Virus record (IMG/VR): IMGVR_UViG_3300030107_005355
Location: 1 to 36,314 of that record
Source of the DNA: a virus
DNA: 36,314 bases
Direction: 5' to 3' (one strand)
Part shown: positions 28,201 through 34,295 of the stretch, piece after piece
How the letters are laid out: each line of letters begins with the position of its first letter
How positions within the stretch are numbered: the stretch's first letter is position 1
Translations under genes and position numbers: made by a program
Notes under the pieces: model-generated
The model's database searches: none
What the model was told of the DNA's origin: nothing
What the model saw: only the letters and a program-made list of their open reading frames with translations

Positions 28201-30700
28201 TACTTACGAAAACTTATTAGATCAAGGTTATACATTTGACTTTTCTGATTTTAACAAAGTTGTTAAAGGTAAGTTAGCACCATTGTTTAATAAAGCAATG
28301 AAACTACAAAGTAAGTTTGGTCCTGAAAACATGTTTGTACTAACAGCAAGACCACCAGCAGCTCAAAAAGCTATATTTGACTTTTTAAAAGCTAATGGTT
28401 TAAATATACCTTTAAAAAATATAACAGGTCTTGGTAATTCTACAGCTGAGGCAAAAGCACTTTGGATTGCTGGTAAAGTTGGTGAAGGTTATAATGACTT
28501 TTATTTTGCTGATGATGCGTTACAAAACGTACAAGCTGTTAAAAATATGTTAGATCAGTTTGATGTTAAATCTAAAGTACAACAAGCTAAAGTTAAATTT
28601 AGTAAATCAATGAACAGTGACTTTAATAAAATATTAGAAGATGTTACTGGTATTGACGCTAAAAAACGTTTTTCAGATATTAAAGCTAGAAAACGTGGAG
28701 AGAAAAAAGGTAAGTTTAGGCTTTTTATACCGCCATCACATGAAGATTTTGTAGGTTTATTATACAACTTTATGGGTAAAGGTAAAAAAGGTGATCAACA
28801 TAGAAACTTTTTTGAACAAGCTTTGGTTAAACCTTTAAATAGAGCTTATAGAGAAATAGATACAGCTAAGCAAGCTATAGCAAATGATTATAAATCATTA
28901 AATAAACAATTTGCAGATGTTAAAAATAAACTTAGAAAGAAAACTCCTGATGGTGATTTTATATTTGAAGATGCTGTAAGAGTTTATTTATGGAATAAAC
29001 ATGGGTATGATATTCCTGGTTTAAGTAAAACTGATCAACAAAAATTAGTAGATATAGTAATGAATGATCCTAGTTTGCAAGCTTATACTGAAACTTTAAA
29101 TGTAATATCTAAACAAGAGAAATATGTAGATCCAGGTAAAGGCTGGGAAGCTGGTAATATACAGACTGATTTAATAGATGCTACAGGTAGAGTTGGTAGA
29201 GCAGAATATTTTACAGAGTTTAATGAAAATGCTGATATATTATTTTCTAAAGAAAATTTAAATAAAATTCAAGCTGCATATGGTGCTGATTTTAGAAGCG
29301 CGCTAGAAGACATGTTACATAGGATTAGTACTGGTGTTAATAGACCAAAAGGTCAACATGCTACTACAAATAAGTTTATGAATTATCTAAATGGATCTGT
29401 AGGTACAGTGATGTTTTTTAACGTTAGATCTGCGATATTACAGCAAATGTCTATTGTAAACTATATTAATTTTGCTGATAATAATATATTTGCAGCTGCT
29501 AAAGCTTTTGCTAACCAAAAACAATACTGGGCTGACTTTGCATTTATATTTAACTCAGACATGTTAAAACAAAGAAGAGGTGGTATTGGTACTGATATTA
29601 ATGGCGCTGATCTTGCTCAAGCTGTAGCTGGTTCTAAAAACCCAAGCAAGATGGTTATAAGTTATCTTTTAAAATTAGGATTTACACCTACACAAATTGG
29701 TGATAATATTGCAATTGCTACTGGTGGTGCTACGTTTTATAGAAATAGAGTTAACAAATATATAAAAGACGGTATGAGTAAGAAAGAGGCTGAAGCCGCT
29801 GCTTTTACTGATTTTCAAGATTTAACACAGTCAACACAGCAGTCATCAAGACCTGATATGACATCGCAACAACAAGCTAGTTGGATAGGTAAGTTAGTGT
29901 TAAACTTTCAAAATATTACATCACAGTACAATAGAATAATTAAAAAAGCTGCAAGCGATATATATAATAAAAGAATATCACCACCTTATACCACAAGAAC
30001 TCAAAGTAATTTAGGTAACTTATCTAAGATATTATATTATGGTGGTATACAAAACGTTATATTCTACAGCTTACAAACAGCTTTGTTTGCAGTTATGTTT
30101 GATGATGATAAAGATGAAGATCAAATATTAAAGAAAAGAGAAAGAGTTATACAGGGTACTATTGACTCTATATTAAGAGGTTCTGGTATATATGGTGCTA
30201 TAGCATCTACTTTGAAAAATACTTTAAGAAAGTTTATGGAACAAAGAGAAAAAGGTTATAACAAAGATGAAAGTGCTGTATTAATGGAGTTGTTAAATTT
30301 TTCACCTGTTGTTGGTATTAAAGCTAGACAAATAGTTAACGCTGAAAAAACTATTAATTACAATGAAAATGTTATAAGTGAAATGGAAACCTTTGATGCT
30401 GATAACCCACAGTGGTCAGCGGTTACTAACTATACGCAAGCTTTGACTAATTTTCCAGCAAACAGGCTATATCAAAAAAGTATAAACATGCGTAACGCGC
30501 TTGATAAAGATTATACTAATTTTCAAAGAGTAATGTTTTTTAGTGGTTATACGACTTGGAGTTTGGGCTTAGGTGATAACGAAGCTATAATAGAAGCAAA
30601 AGAAAAAGCCAAGATAAATAAAAAAAATACAAAGAAAAATAAAAAACGATCAACTAGAGAAGAAATTAGAATAAAAAATCTACAAAAAAGTAGAAGATAA
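22298..30700 (+). CDS. Giant internal virion protein with HExxH, PD-(D/E)xK and HAD domains
   Basis: A 2800-residue protein, the largest gene here. Residues 1-55 hold a paired F-E-E-F/T-F-E-N-K-F motif often seen at the N-terminus of such proteins. Helical and hydrophobic stretches follow (about 415-450, 525-575, 690-740). At 1009-1013 HELQH, within IVAYSPIHELQHINDIKTG, is a zincin motif. At 1697-1713 P-D...E-I-K (P1697, D1698, E1711, K1713), in GGRPDIHFQFEGNSIGLEIK, is a PD-(D/E)xK nuclease motif. At 1932-2073 lies a HAD phosphatase with D1937/D1939, T2016, K2053 and D2072/D2073. The end is basic and helical. It probably enters the cell with DNA, as T7 gp16 does (inference). Confidence 0.7.
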   Translation: MLEQLYNGLLQDDYISISFEEFQNKFKNDPNYRQKLHAGVVEDGDFSGDYNTFENKFMGKPQGSPEVTQAEEPIVTESGLDVGSLGLPETTEQAVVNLFDINKRINKDHEKVKNKLAEEYFNLDNFKQSRRKVPGGGAINFRGYVRSEEEDLKSWFGEEKYKQYVRYKETGVFDSSKVEGAVLQQAVDRVKKEEAEQYIRRIDNEDLKEDTKKIIQDGIINVFEPEDIDSEGENWLQLYTNALKSDRARDKKIKELGGISIFRVRKQDEEVMKLQAQESEAEKVLAQYFKTKLDDYKIKSSDWNTEHNEFLKINNKYESQLNNIKAELNALGYVDEYSSRDKIIKYNRLLKQGEEIAKKFQSELSEKGIDYNDLTLRAQLLRDGFEKITGNYNKVKDSSTIAKALALDYGLLNNVNLSFETGFAEMGTMLTGTLKGFAWTADKLDGTIDAIINPYGKLSDVDWTGKIDETTGQRVYEDSNEEFMSYWRNLHESVIDYNESLKNYKQTALPLNIDFDDVNMNNIGSWANQALGNNAFSIAAALTYGGAIRAGMNVPKATKVLSGTFFGLESGAKLTHMEIDQRKASEQITKLQESLAFAKTEGEKANILNEIDYYEKALSATELDKAFSSIMYGSIATYAERMGTMRTIRNLNRMSPATDRLTIVNTLKGAGKFGKGVGVEYMEEFLTQVGHNLVDVTVLDQNKSLLAGVDNNFNANVIFSTMAILGPSTSMNAYNTIRSEVITQGEILENRKRRDQIIEINSALQADQESGFKLLDPDQRKTLEMDSKRIMREAALIDSYTMAKVANMTASEIKQLFALNQKKRDSFNKYKNLGASSAYEKSSDGYIKKQKEKILNEIKDLNSQRDKLRDSPSRRRQKTIEATLKNDEIQAETQFFLGKYQGAVNIVKGLAGKVQQFGKVNEDGTIDLTDLEKYLDKAIKSGKLKDVYVKGVLVTAEQQKQEYLKGFREGNPASFLGNDVILVEPNVIREINNAETNLERSIVAYSPIHELQHINDIKTGLVKDNNIVESQKAVVEGIQTEIETLYKQGKIKPEDYRVYQERMDGYTKANNNTVDLMELLTITGELKDAGVLNENSTSSLLSLKLMFNQLSNKYFKKGDMFFKLSTTDDVLRYIDSFQRSTRAQTLVLGPEEQAKEVKLSRSLLSDINKLIPSDVKTKKQYDELLSNPRKNKEIFESITEQGGIINNYIRSKQITKEEGDQIIQNVTDRVLGFNPDAKRADGTKVGIEGFGERIFADTRFGKLDAKKALAIEGKKEGQTLRIDAAKRTKEGETTFDIKDTDVDTETQTIETEDISPAAQARKKDEQAKVEIQKESAFRKAIGIETGSKIYNDILDGARKALLRAYEAGTSARNIQRKLRDEANVYLFKTVKNFLGTKQYISNLKKFREPIMKVMFTSDLVQLERNVPQDERVFTRFVKKLTSKQEVQDAVNQNLLPPDALNTIDKGTAVSLYEKANPTEAQFMSFFDIPAFNPVTKKRSGKRGTRKDQLAKYMAGALSYDATLQVAQEPAVIQRRADLAELNDTQILKDDLQTLASAINRDPNVKFSQKKNKVTYKQKMIKVKSGQVVIDLDQAESVLDDIFNNNDRINFYRNLTDKQADKYGGKFVVEAIIDQYDSRGIERIDNKTIVNFIKKRKRKRDKISNVYEQFFIELADAAVKQNKLGINVNQYVREGGRPDIHFQFEGNSIGLEIKMDSSRGVSYTWKFNDTSTNPNPIDTNATEELINKIKNTAKDNIFSGIDFLKGVKSYNLSTLKTFKHMFNHSVKVTAKYLEYHYTTKKMPEYFINIGDSGLFYMLGQEGDVNNAEVLRIANKLNIPRLQGEFDLISRMDIGKVRTDGTRPTNIRIEPRIDSKSSKNFPEKSDLNLSNKTDMNSFVKELNSSLIRASRNKNSKIFSSAVNFSRSTNKPTQGITVLDFDDTLATTQSLVKFTRPDGTTGTLNAEQYASTYENLLDQGYTFDFSDFNKVVKGKLAPLFNKAMKLQSKFGPENMFVLTARPPAAQKAIFDFLKANGLNIPLKNITGLGNSTAEAKALWIAGKVGEGYNDFYFADDALQNVQAVKNMLDQFDVKSKVQQAKVKFSKSMNSDFNKILEDVTGIDAKKRFSDIKARKRGEKKGKFRLFIPPSHEDFVGLLYNFMGKGKKGDQHRNFFEQALVKPLNRAYREIDTAKQAIANDYKSLNKQFADVKNKLRKKTPDGDFIFEDAVRVYLWNKHGYDIPGLSKTDQQKLVDIVMNDPSLQAYTETLNVISKQEKYVDPGKGWEAGNIQTDLIDATGRVGRAEYFTEFNENADILFSKENLNKIQAAYGADFRSALEDMLHRISTGVNRPKGQHATTNKFMNYLNGSVGTVMFFNVRSAILQQMSIVNYINFADNNIFAAAKAFANQKQYWADFAFIFNSDMLKQRRGGIGTDINGADLAQAVAGSKNPSKMVISYLLKLGFTPTQIGDNIAIATGGATFYRNRVNKYIKDGMSKKEAEAAAFTDFQDLTQSTQQSSRPDMTSQQQASWIGKLVLNFQNITSQYNRIIKKAASDIYNKRISPPYTTRTQSNLGNLSKILYYGGIQNVIFYSLQTALFAVMFDDDKDEDQILKKRERVIQGTIDSILRGSGIYGAIASTLKNTLRKFMEQREKGYNKDESAVLMELLNFSPVVGIKARQIVNAEKTINYNENVISEMETFDADNPQWSAVTNYTQALTNFPANRLYQKSINMRNALDKDYTNFQRVMFFSGYTTWSLGLGDNEAIIEAKEKAKINKKNTKKNKKRSTREEIRIKNLQKSRR

Positions 30701-30738
30701 AAAAGTAAAGAATTAAAAAAATAAGTGACTATATAACA

Positions 30739-31839
30739 ATGGTGAAAAGATTAATAATATTACTAACAACTATACTTTTAGTAGCTTGTTCAGCTCCTAA
30801 AAAATGTTGTTCGCAAACATTTGGAAAAGAAGATGTTAAGAAGCTATTAAAGTTTTCTACATTTTATGCCGCTGTTAATGGTGGTACGTCGCTTTCTGAT
30901 GTTGATATATTCTCTGTAGATAATGGTTTATCTACACAGACTATTTCAACTCCTTATGATTATAATTTTACTATAGGTTTACGTAAGATAGCAAGGTTTG
31001 GCTATGAAAACAAAGCGCAAACATTTTATGATGGAACTGAATCTAATTACAGTGACGCGGCCACTGTAGGTAAAGTCAAAGGAGTTGAATACTTATTTGA
31101 GGTTGATTATAAAAGACAAGAAGGCGTAGACTATATGGATCAACACCATTTTATTAGATTTAGCTCTGACGATGGTTGTGATAGTGAAGTTTGTATAAAT
31201 TTCTTTGCTTTAAAGTTAGAATACTTAGAAGATGGTTTTGCTGATATAAAATACTTTGAAGCATCTGAAAGATACAGACAACGTAAAGGTAAAAATTTAT
31301 CTTGGAATATAGGATTAACACATAGACTCGCAGAGCCTTATGGTTACAACGCTTTAGACGAGTGGATATTAGATAACGGTAATATTCATTATACTTATTT
31401 AGCTTTGGAAGAGGGTTACGAGGTAGATGTGTATAGCAACGAATACTACAACCCGGCTGGAGAAGTAGTTGCTACTAGCGCTGAAGTTTGGGAGGCTGTT
31501 GTTATACCAGAAGTATTATCAGATTATACTCAAAGAAAAAGAAATGAATTAAGCAAAACAATACAACATTCTATGGTTGTAGGTTTTGATTATTATAAAT
31601 ATACTAAATCAAATTGGATGCACGCTTGGGGTAGTTTAATGCCTTGGCACTATGATGATGGTAGTGAGTTTAGTTATCACAACTATGTAGATGGCCAATG
31701 GTACGATTATTCATTTGGCTTTATATATGGTATAAAGAAAAACAAAAACTTAGGCTACTTTGTAGAAGGTAAATACAATAAGTACTGGAACAGAGAGTGG
31801 TACGATTTTAAATTAGGATTAAATTACGTTATATTTTAA
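30739..31839 (+). CDS. Lipoprotein with outer-membrane-type body
   Basis: A 366-residue protein with a classic lipoprotein signal: VKR, a hydrophobic run, and lipobox L14-V-A-C17, so the mature chain begins at Cys17 followed by SAPKKCC. The rest is amphipathic, aromatic-rich beta sequence (YNFTIGLRKIARFGYE, GVEYLFEVDYKRQEG, FVEGKYNKYWNREWYDFKLG) ending NYVIF with a terminal Phe, as outer-membrane barrels do. I remember close relatives in marine phage metagenomes at this place. A phage-encoded surface lipoprotein could block re-infection by sister phages. It begins the host-interaction module; GTGACTATATAAC lies 2 bases before its ATG. Confidence 0.6.
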   Translation: MVKRLIILLTTILLVACSAPKKCCSQTFGKEDVKKLLKFSTFYAAVNGGTSLSDVDIFSVDNGLSTQTISTPYDYNFTIGLRKIARFGYENKAQTFYDGTESNYSDAATVGKVKGVEYLFEVDYKRQEGVDYMDQHHFIRFSSDDGCDSEVCINFFALKLEYLEDGFADIKYFEASERYRQRKGKNLSWNIGLTHRLAEPYGYNALDEWILDNGNIHYTYLALEEGYEVDVYSNEYYNPAGEVVATSAEVWEAVVIPEVLSDYTQRKRNELSKTIQHSMVVGFDYYKYTKSNWMHAWGSLMPWHYDDGSEFSYHNYVDGQWYDYSFGFIYGIKKNKNLGYFVEGKYNKYWNREWYDFKLGLNYVIF

Positions 31840-31840
31840 A

Positions 31841-32122
31841 ATGGCAAAAGAATTAAACGAAGACACGGGTTTTGTATTAAGCATTAAAACTTTAATAGCT
31901 ATAGGTTTTGCTATGGCCACATTAATAAGTATGTGGTTTATGTTGCAAGCAGATATTGCAGAGGCAAAAGAATTACCAATACCACCTCCTCAAGATGTTA
32001 CCCGTATGGAGTTTGATATGAAAGACCAGATGATTCGTAACACCATTATGACTACACAAAAAGATGTAGAAGAAATAAAAAAGTCTTTAGAAAAAATAGA
32101 AGATAAGCTATACAATAGATAA
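31841..32122 (+). CDS. One-TM coiled-coil protein, candidate holin or anchor
   Basis: A 93-residue protein with one transmembrane segment (about 14-36, IKTLIAIGFAMATLISMWFML) followed by an acidic linker with a Pro run (PIPPPQD) and a C-terminal heptad coiled coil (VEEIKKSLEKIEDKLYNR). The short charged N-terminus before the TM and absence of a signal cleavage site suggest an integral inner-membrane protein with a periplasmic or cytoplasmic coiled coil. A class III-type holin, a spanin-like or scaffold role are all possible, and no lysozyme is visible nearby to support lysis. It begins one base after the lipoprotein stop; its own TAA shares an A with the next ATG (TAATG). Confidence 0.4.
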   Translation: MAKELNEDTGFVLSIKTLIAIGFAMATLISMWFMLQADIAEAKELPIPPPQDVTRMEFDMKDQMIRNTIMTTQKDVEEIKKSLEKIEDKLYNR

Positions 32123-32463
32123 TGAAAAAAAAAATATCATATTTACTTGTACTTATATTTTGGTTAATAGTTACAACAGTCTTTGGACAAATACAAGTAT
32201 CTCAATTTAACGCTGAGTGGAATAGTGCCAATGCTGTAAGTTGGATTCAAGATCTTGAAGATTGTAAAACTATATCATACGTAGATATAAGTAAAGAAAC
32301 TAGCTTAGCTACAAAACATAAAATAGCAGTTATACCTACTATAATAATATTTAAAGATGGAGAAGAAGTTGCTAGATTTCAAGCTGATTTAAGTTTTAAA
32401 ATGGTAGCAACAAAAGAAGAAGTACAAGAAGAAATAAGTAATCAATTAATGAGTGACTTTTAA
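32122..32463 (+). CDS. Exported thioredoxin-fold protein lacking active-site cysteines
   Basis: A 113-residue protein with a signal anchor or signal peptide (KKKISYLLVLIFWLIVTTVFG, residues 2-22) and a thioredoxin-fold body. The active-site region QFNAEWNSAN places N-S-A-N at 34-37 where redox-active thioredoxins have C-x-x-C. The cis-Pro loop is intact (IAVIPTIIIFKDGEEVARF, P72). One Cys remains in ECKTISYVDI-like position (D-C-K near 50). So it cannot do dithiol redox; substrate binding, chaperone or membrane-associated scaffold roles remain. Start codon overlaps the previous stop (TAATG). Similar cysteine-less thioredoxins appear in marine phage genomes (memory). Confidence 0.6.
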   Translation: MKKKISYLLVLIFWLIVTTVFGQIQVSQFNAEWNSANAVSWIQDLEDCKTISYVDISKETSLATKHKIAVIPTIIIFKDGEEVARFQADLSFKMVATKEEVQEEISNQLMSDF

Positions 32464-32465
32464 TT

Positions 32466-32876
32466 ATGCCAGGATCAGAAAGACAAAATAATATGTTTGA
32501 AGCATCGCCTTTGGATTTTAAACAAAGAGGTAATCCTTTTGCTGTCACTAGTTGTGGTAGGCGTAGAAATAATAGTGAACCTATTTTTGAAATGGATTCA
32601 CCATTAGAAAAAAGAAGAAAAAAAAGTAACGAACCTAGAAAAACTACAAAAGGTAAAGGTCGTAACTTTAGAACAGTAAAGGAAGGCGCTGGGATGACTT
32701 CTAAAGGAGTTAAAGAATATAGACGTAAAAACCCTGGAAGTAAGCTTAAAACAGCTGTAACAGGAAAAGTTAAACCAGGTAGTAAAGCTGCAAAAAGAAG
32801 AAAATCGTTCTGCGCTAGATCAAAAGGTTGGACCGGTGAAAGAGGTAAAGCCGCTAGACGTAGATGGAAATGTTAA
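32466..32876 (+). CDS. Small Arg/Lys-rich protein (DUF6321-like)
   Basis: A 136-residue protein, highly basic. Residues 1-50 are mixed; from about 50 it becomes Lys/Arg-rich, with FRTVKEGAGMTSKGVKEY, RRKNPGSKLKTAVTGK, VKPGSKAAKRRKSFCARS and a final KGWTGERGKAARRRWKC. The KRRKSFCARS...RRRWKC ending is a pattern I associate with DUF6321-type proteins found in phages and nucleocytoplasmic large DNA viruses, some of them virion proteins; I did not search. Composition fits a DNA-binding, condensing peptide. It begins 2 bases after the thioredoxin-like gene and starts the small basic cassette. Two Cys in the C-terminal core could bind metal. Confidence 0.6.
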   Translation: MPGSERQNNMFEASPLDFKQRGNPFAVTSCGRRRNNSEPIFEMDSPLEKRRKKSNEPRKTTKGKGRNFRTVKEGAGMTSKGVKEYRRKNPGSKLKTAVTGKVKPGSKAAKRRKSFCARSKGWTGERGKAARRRWKC

Positions 32877-32887
32877 AAAAATAAATT

Positions 32888-33136
32888 ATGCCAAATCCAA
32901 AAGTAAAAGATATGCCTAGAGAACAGCAGAAAGCTGTTAAAGCATCTATGGCTGAGCGAGCTGCTATGAAAATGGTAAAGAAAAGTTCAGCATTAAAAAA
33001 AATATCTGCAGCATGTAAAGCTGCTGCTAAACGTAAATTTAAAGTATGGCCTAGTGCTTATGCTTCTGGTTGGGGTGTAAGATGTACTAGAGCTGGTGGA
33101 CCAAGTAAATTTGGTGGAGGTAAAAAGAAAAAGTAA
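32888..33136 (+). CDS. Small basic protein with KVWPSAYAS motif
   Basis: An 82-residue, strongly basic protein. The N-terminal half is helical and Lys/Ala/Met-rich (QQKAVKASMAERAAMKMVKK), then SAACKAAAKRKFKVWPSAYA, then GWGVRCTRAGGPSKFGGGKK. The FKVWPSAYASG element recurs in short phage and large-DNA-virus proteins, and with the Lys tail suggests nucleic-acid binding. Two cysteines flank the Trp-Pro core. The ATG sits in AAATTATG; the stop overlaps the next start (TAATG), so it is likely translated together with the phosphatase that follows. Function not established. Confidence 0.55.
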   Translation: MPNPKVKDMPREQQKAVKASMAERAAMKMVKKSSALKKISAACKAAAKRKFKVWPSAYASGWGVRCTRAGGPSKFGGGKKKK

Positions 33137-33660
33137 TGTTTAAAGATTTTGATATATCAAGTTTTAAAAAACAAAAACCACCTAGTGATAATAGCTTTGA
33201 TACTGATCAAGAAATTAAAGCTCTTAAAAAAATACCACTAAGAAAAGAGTTTGTCAAAAAGTATGATGATATAGAAGCTGCTTTTAAAAAAACAGCTAAA
33301 GAACAAGGCGTAGAAGATTATGATAAAAGTATCGCTAAAAAACTTATAAAAGAGTCTGCACCTGTGATATTAGAACTAAAGAAACATCATAATAGAAAAA
33401 GACCATATGAACTAGATAAAAACTTAAAAGCAATAGTTTTAAAATCTATGAAAACACCTTCGTATCCATCTGGACATTCTGTTCAAGGTATGTTAATAGG
33501 TAATGTTTTAAAAATGAAATATGGTAAATCTGCTTTTATGCAGACTGCAAAAAATATATCTTATAGTAGGAGAGTTGCCCGTGCCCACTATGAGTCAGAC
33601 AGTAAAAAGGGCGATGAAATAGGTAACTTAATGAGTAAACACATAAAAAACAAAATTTAA
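33136..33660 (+). CDS. Soluble PAP2-superfamily phosphatase
   Basis: A 174-residue protein with the complete PAP2/acid phosphatase signature. Motif 1 is K-x6-R-P at K82...R89-P90 (KKHHNRKRP), motif 2 P-S-G-H at 111-114 (YPSGHSVQG), and motif 3 S-R-x5-H-x3-D at S144-R145...H151...D155 (SRRVARAHYESD). These residues bind and attack phosphate; substrates in the family range from phosphatidic acid and undecaprenyl diphosphate to small phosphates. There is no TM segment or signal, so it is a compact cytoplasmic or virion-packaged enzyme. Its setting inside a cassette of DNA-binding-like peptides is the odd point. Start overlaps the previous stop by one base. Confidence 0.9.
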   Translation: MFKDFDISSFKKQKPPSDNSFDTDQEIKALKKIPLRKEFVKKYDDIEAAFKKTAKEQGVEDYDKSIAKKLIKESAPVILELKKHHNRKRPYELDKNLKAIVLKSMKTPSYPSGHSVQGMLIGNVLKMKYGKSAFMQTAKNISYSRRVARAHYESDSKKGDEIGNLMSKHIKNKI

Positions 33661-33661
33661 A

Positions 33662-33895
33662 ATGAAAAAACCAATGAAAATGGTGAAAAAAGCACCTGCA
33701 AAAATGGCAAAAAAATCACCTGCTAAAAAAAGCACTAAAGGATTAGAAGCTTTAGCAAAAGCAAACAATATGAAGCTTACGCCAATGGCAATGAAAAAAG
33801 CTGCTATGAAACTTAAAAAAGATGGTATGAAGATGGTTAAGAAGTCAGCTATGATGATGAAAAAAGCCGCTGGTATGAAGATGAAAAAGAAGTAA
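33662..33895 (+). CDS. Lys/Met-rich tiny protein
   Basis: A 77-residue protein with 27 Lys and 15 Met by direct count and almost no acidic residues. It has KKAPAKMAKKSPAKKST, a short leucine/alanine helix (GLEALAKANNMKLTPMAM) and then (K)KSAMMMKKAAGMKMKKK. The PAKK-type repeats recall histone H1 tails and bacterial nucleoid proteins. The Met density is unusual and unlike the neighbours. Starts 1 base after the phosphatase stop; its own stop overlaps the next gene by one base. DNA compaction in the head is the leading guess. A codon-level illusion is unlikely because its frame is the only long one and overlap arrangement is preserved. Confidence 0.6.
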   Translation: MKKPMKMVKKAPAKMAKKSPAKKSTKGLEALAKANNMKLTPMAMKKAAMKLKKDGMKMVKKSAMMMKKAAGMKMKKK

Positions 33896-34173
33896 TGTAC
33901 GTTCAGAAGAACAATCCTATAAAGAAAAAGCAAAAAGGCGGTGGCACACGTAAAACGTGTTTGCCTGCCGCTAAAATTGCTAGCATGAGCAAAAAAGAAA
34001 GACAGCGTTTAGTTTCGGCTAAACAAAAGTCTGGTAAAGCTGGTAAATATAGACGTTCTTCAAAAACAAACGTAAAAGGTGCTCGTAAAAAAGGCGCCAC
34101 ATTAAGAGACTGGTTTCAAAAAGAAGACTGGAGACAAGTTAATAATCCTAAAAAGAAATGTGGTGAAAAATAA
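33895..34173 (+). CDS. Small basic protein with CLPAAK and LRDWFQKEDW motifs
   Basis: A 92-residue protein that is basic throughout, with TRKTCLPAAKIASMSKKERQ, then KYRRSSKTNVKGARKKG and ATLRDWFQKEDWRQVNNP, ending KKKCGEK. The Trp/Asp pair near the C-terminus and the two Cys (at CLPAAK and near the end) are conserved features of short basic proteins I recall in marine phages. No enzymatic motif. Its ATG shares an A with the preceding TAA. It belongs to the same cassette of basic peptides; a virion nucleoprotein role is inferred from composition and place. Confidence 0.6.
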   Translation: MYVQKNNPIKKKQKGGGTRKTCLPAAKIASMSKKERQRLVSAKQKSGKAGKYRRSSKTNVKGARKKGATLRDWFQKEDWRQVNNPKKKCGEK

Positions 34174-34189
34174 AAGCTCAAGTTTTAAA

Positions 34190-34291
34190 ATGAAATCACC
34201 AGTGAAATGTTGGAAAGGTTATAGAAGAAAACCAGGTACAACTAGATTTTCTAAAGGTAGCTGTGTAAAAATAGGAAAAAAGAAAAAATAA
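34190..34291 (+). CDS. 33-residue basic peptide (KPGTTRFSKGSC)
   Basis: A 33-residue open frame, ATG in TTTTAAAATG. It reads M-K-S-P-V-K-C-W-K-G-Y-R-R-K-P-G-T-T-R-F, followed by SKGSCVKIGKKKK. The C-W-x-G-Y-x-R-x-P-G-T...S-x-G-S-C arrangement looks like a small conserved metal- or disulfide-clip domain seen as a building block in basic virion proteins of phages and giant viruses (memory). Two Cys frame the core. The next gene follows 4 bases after the stop. Preserved coding-like composition and cassette context support it being real. Confidence 0.55.
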   Translation: MKSPVKCWKGYRRKPGTTRFSKGSCVKIGKKKK

Positions 34292-34295
34292 AATT

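Noticed and set aside
22298-30700. Tail tape-measure protein
   Set aside because: Although long, it lies downstream of the tail gene and holds enzyme motifs rather than tape-like repeats; no tail tube or sheath genes accompany it.
30739-32463. Complete lysis cassette
   Set aside because: A one-TM protein is present but no endolysin, muramidase or spanin pair could be recognised.
33628-33933. Hydrophobic Phe/Ile-rich minus-strand frame
   Set aside because: It is the antisense of Lys codons (AAA read as TTT) in the basic genes, so membrane-like composition is an artefact.
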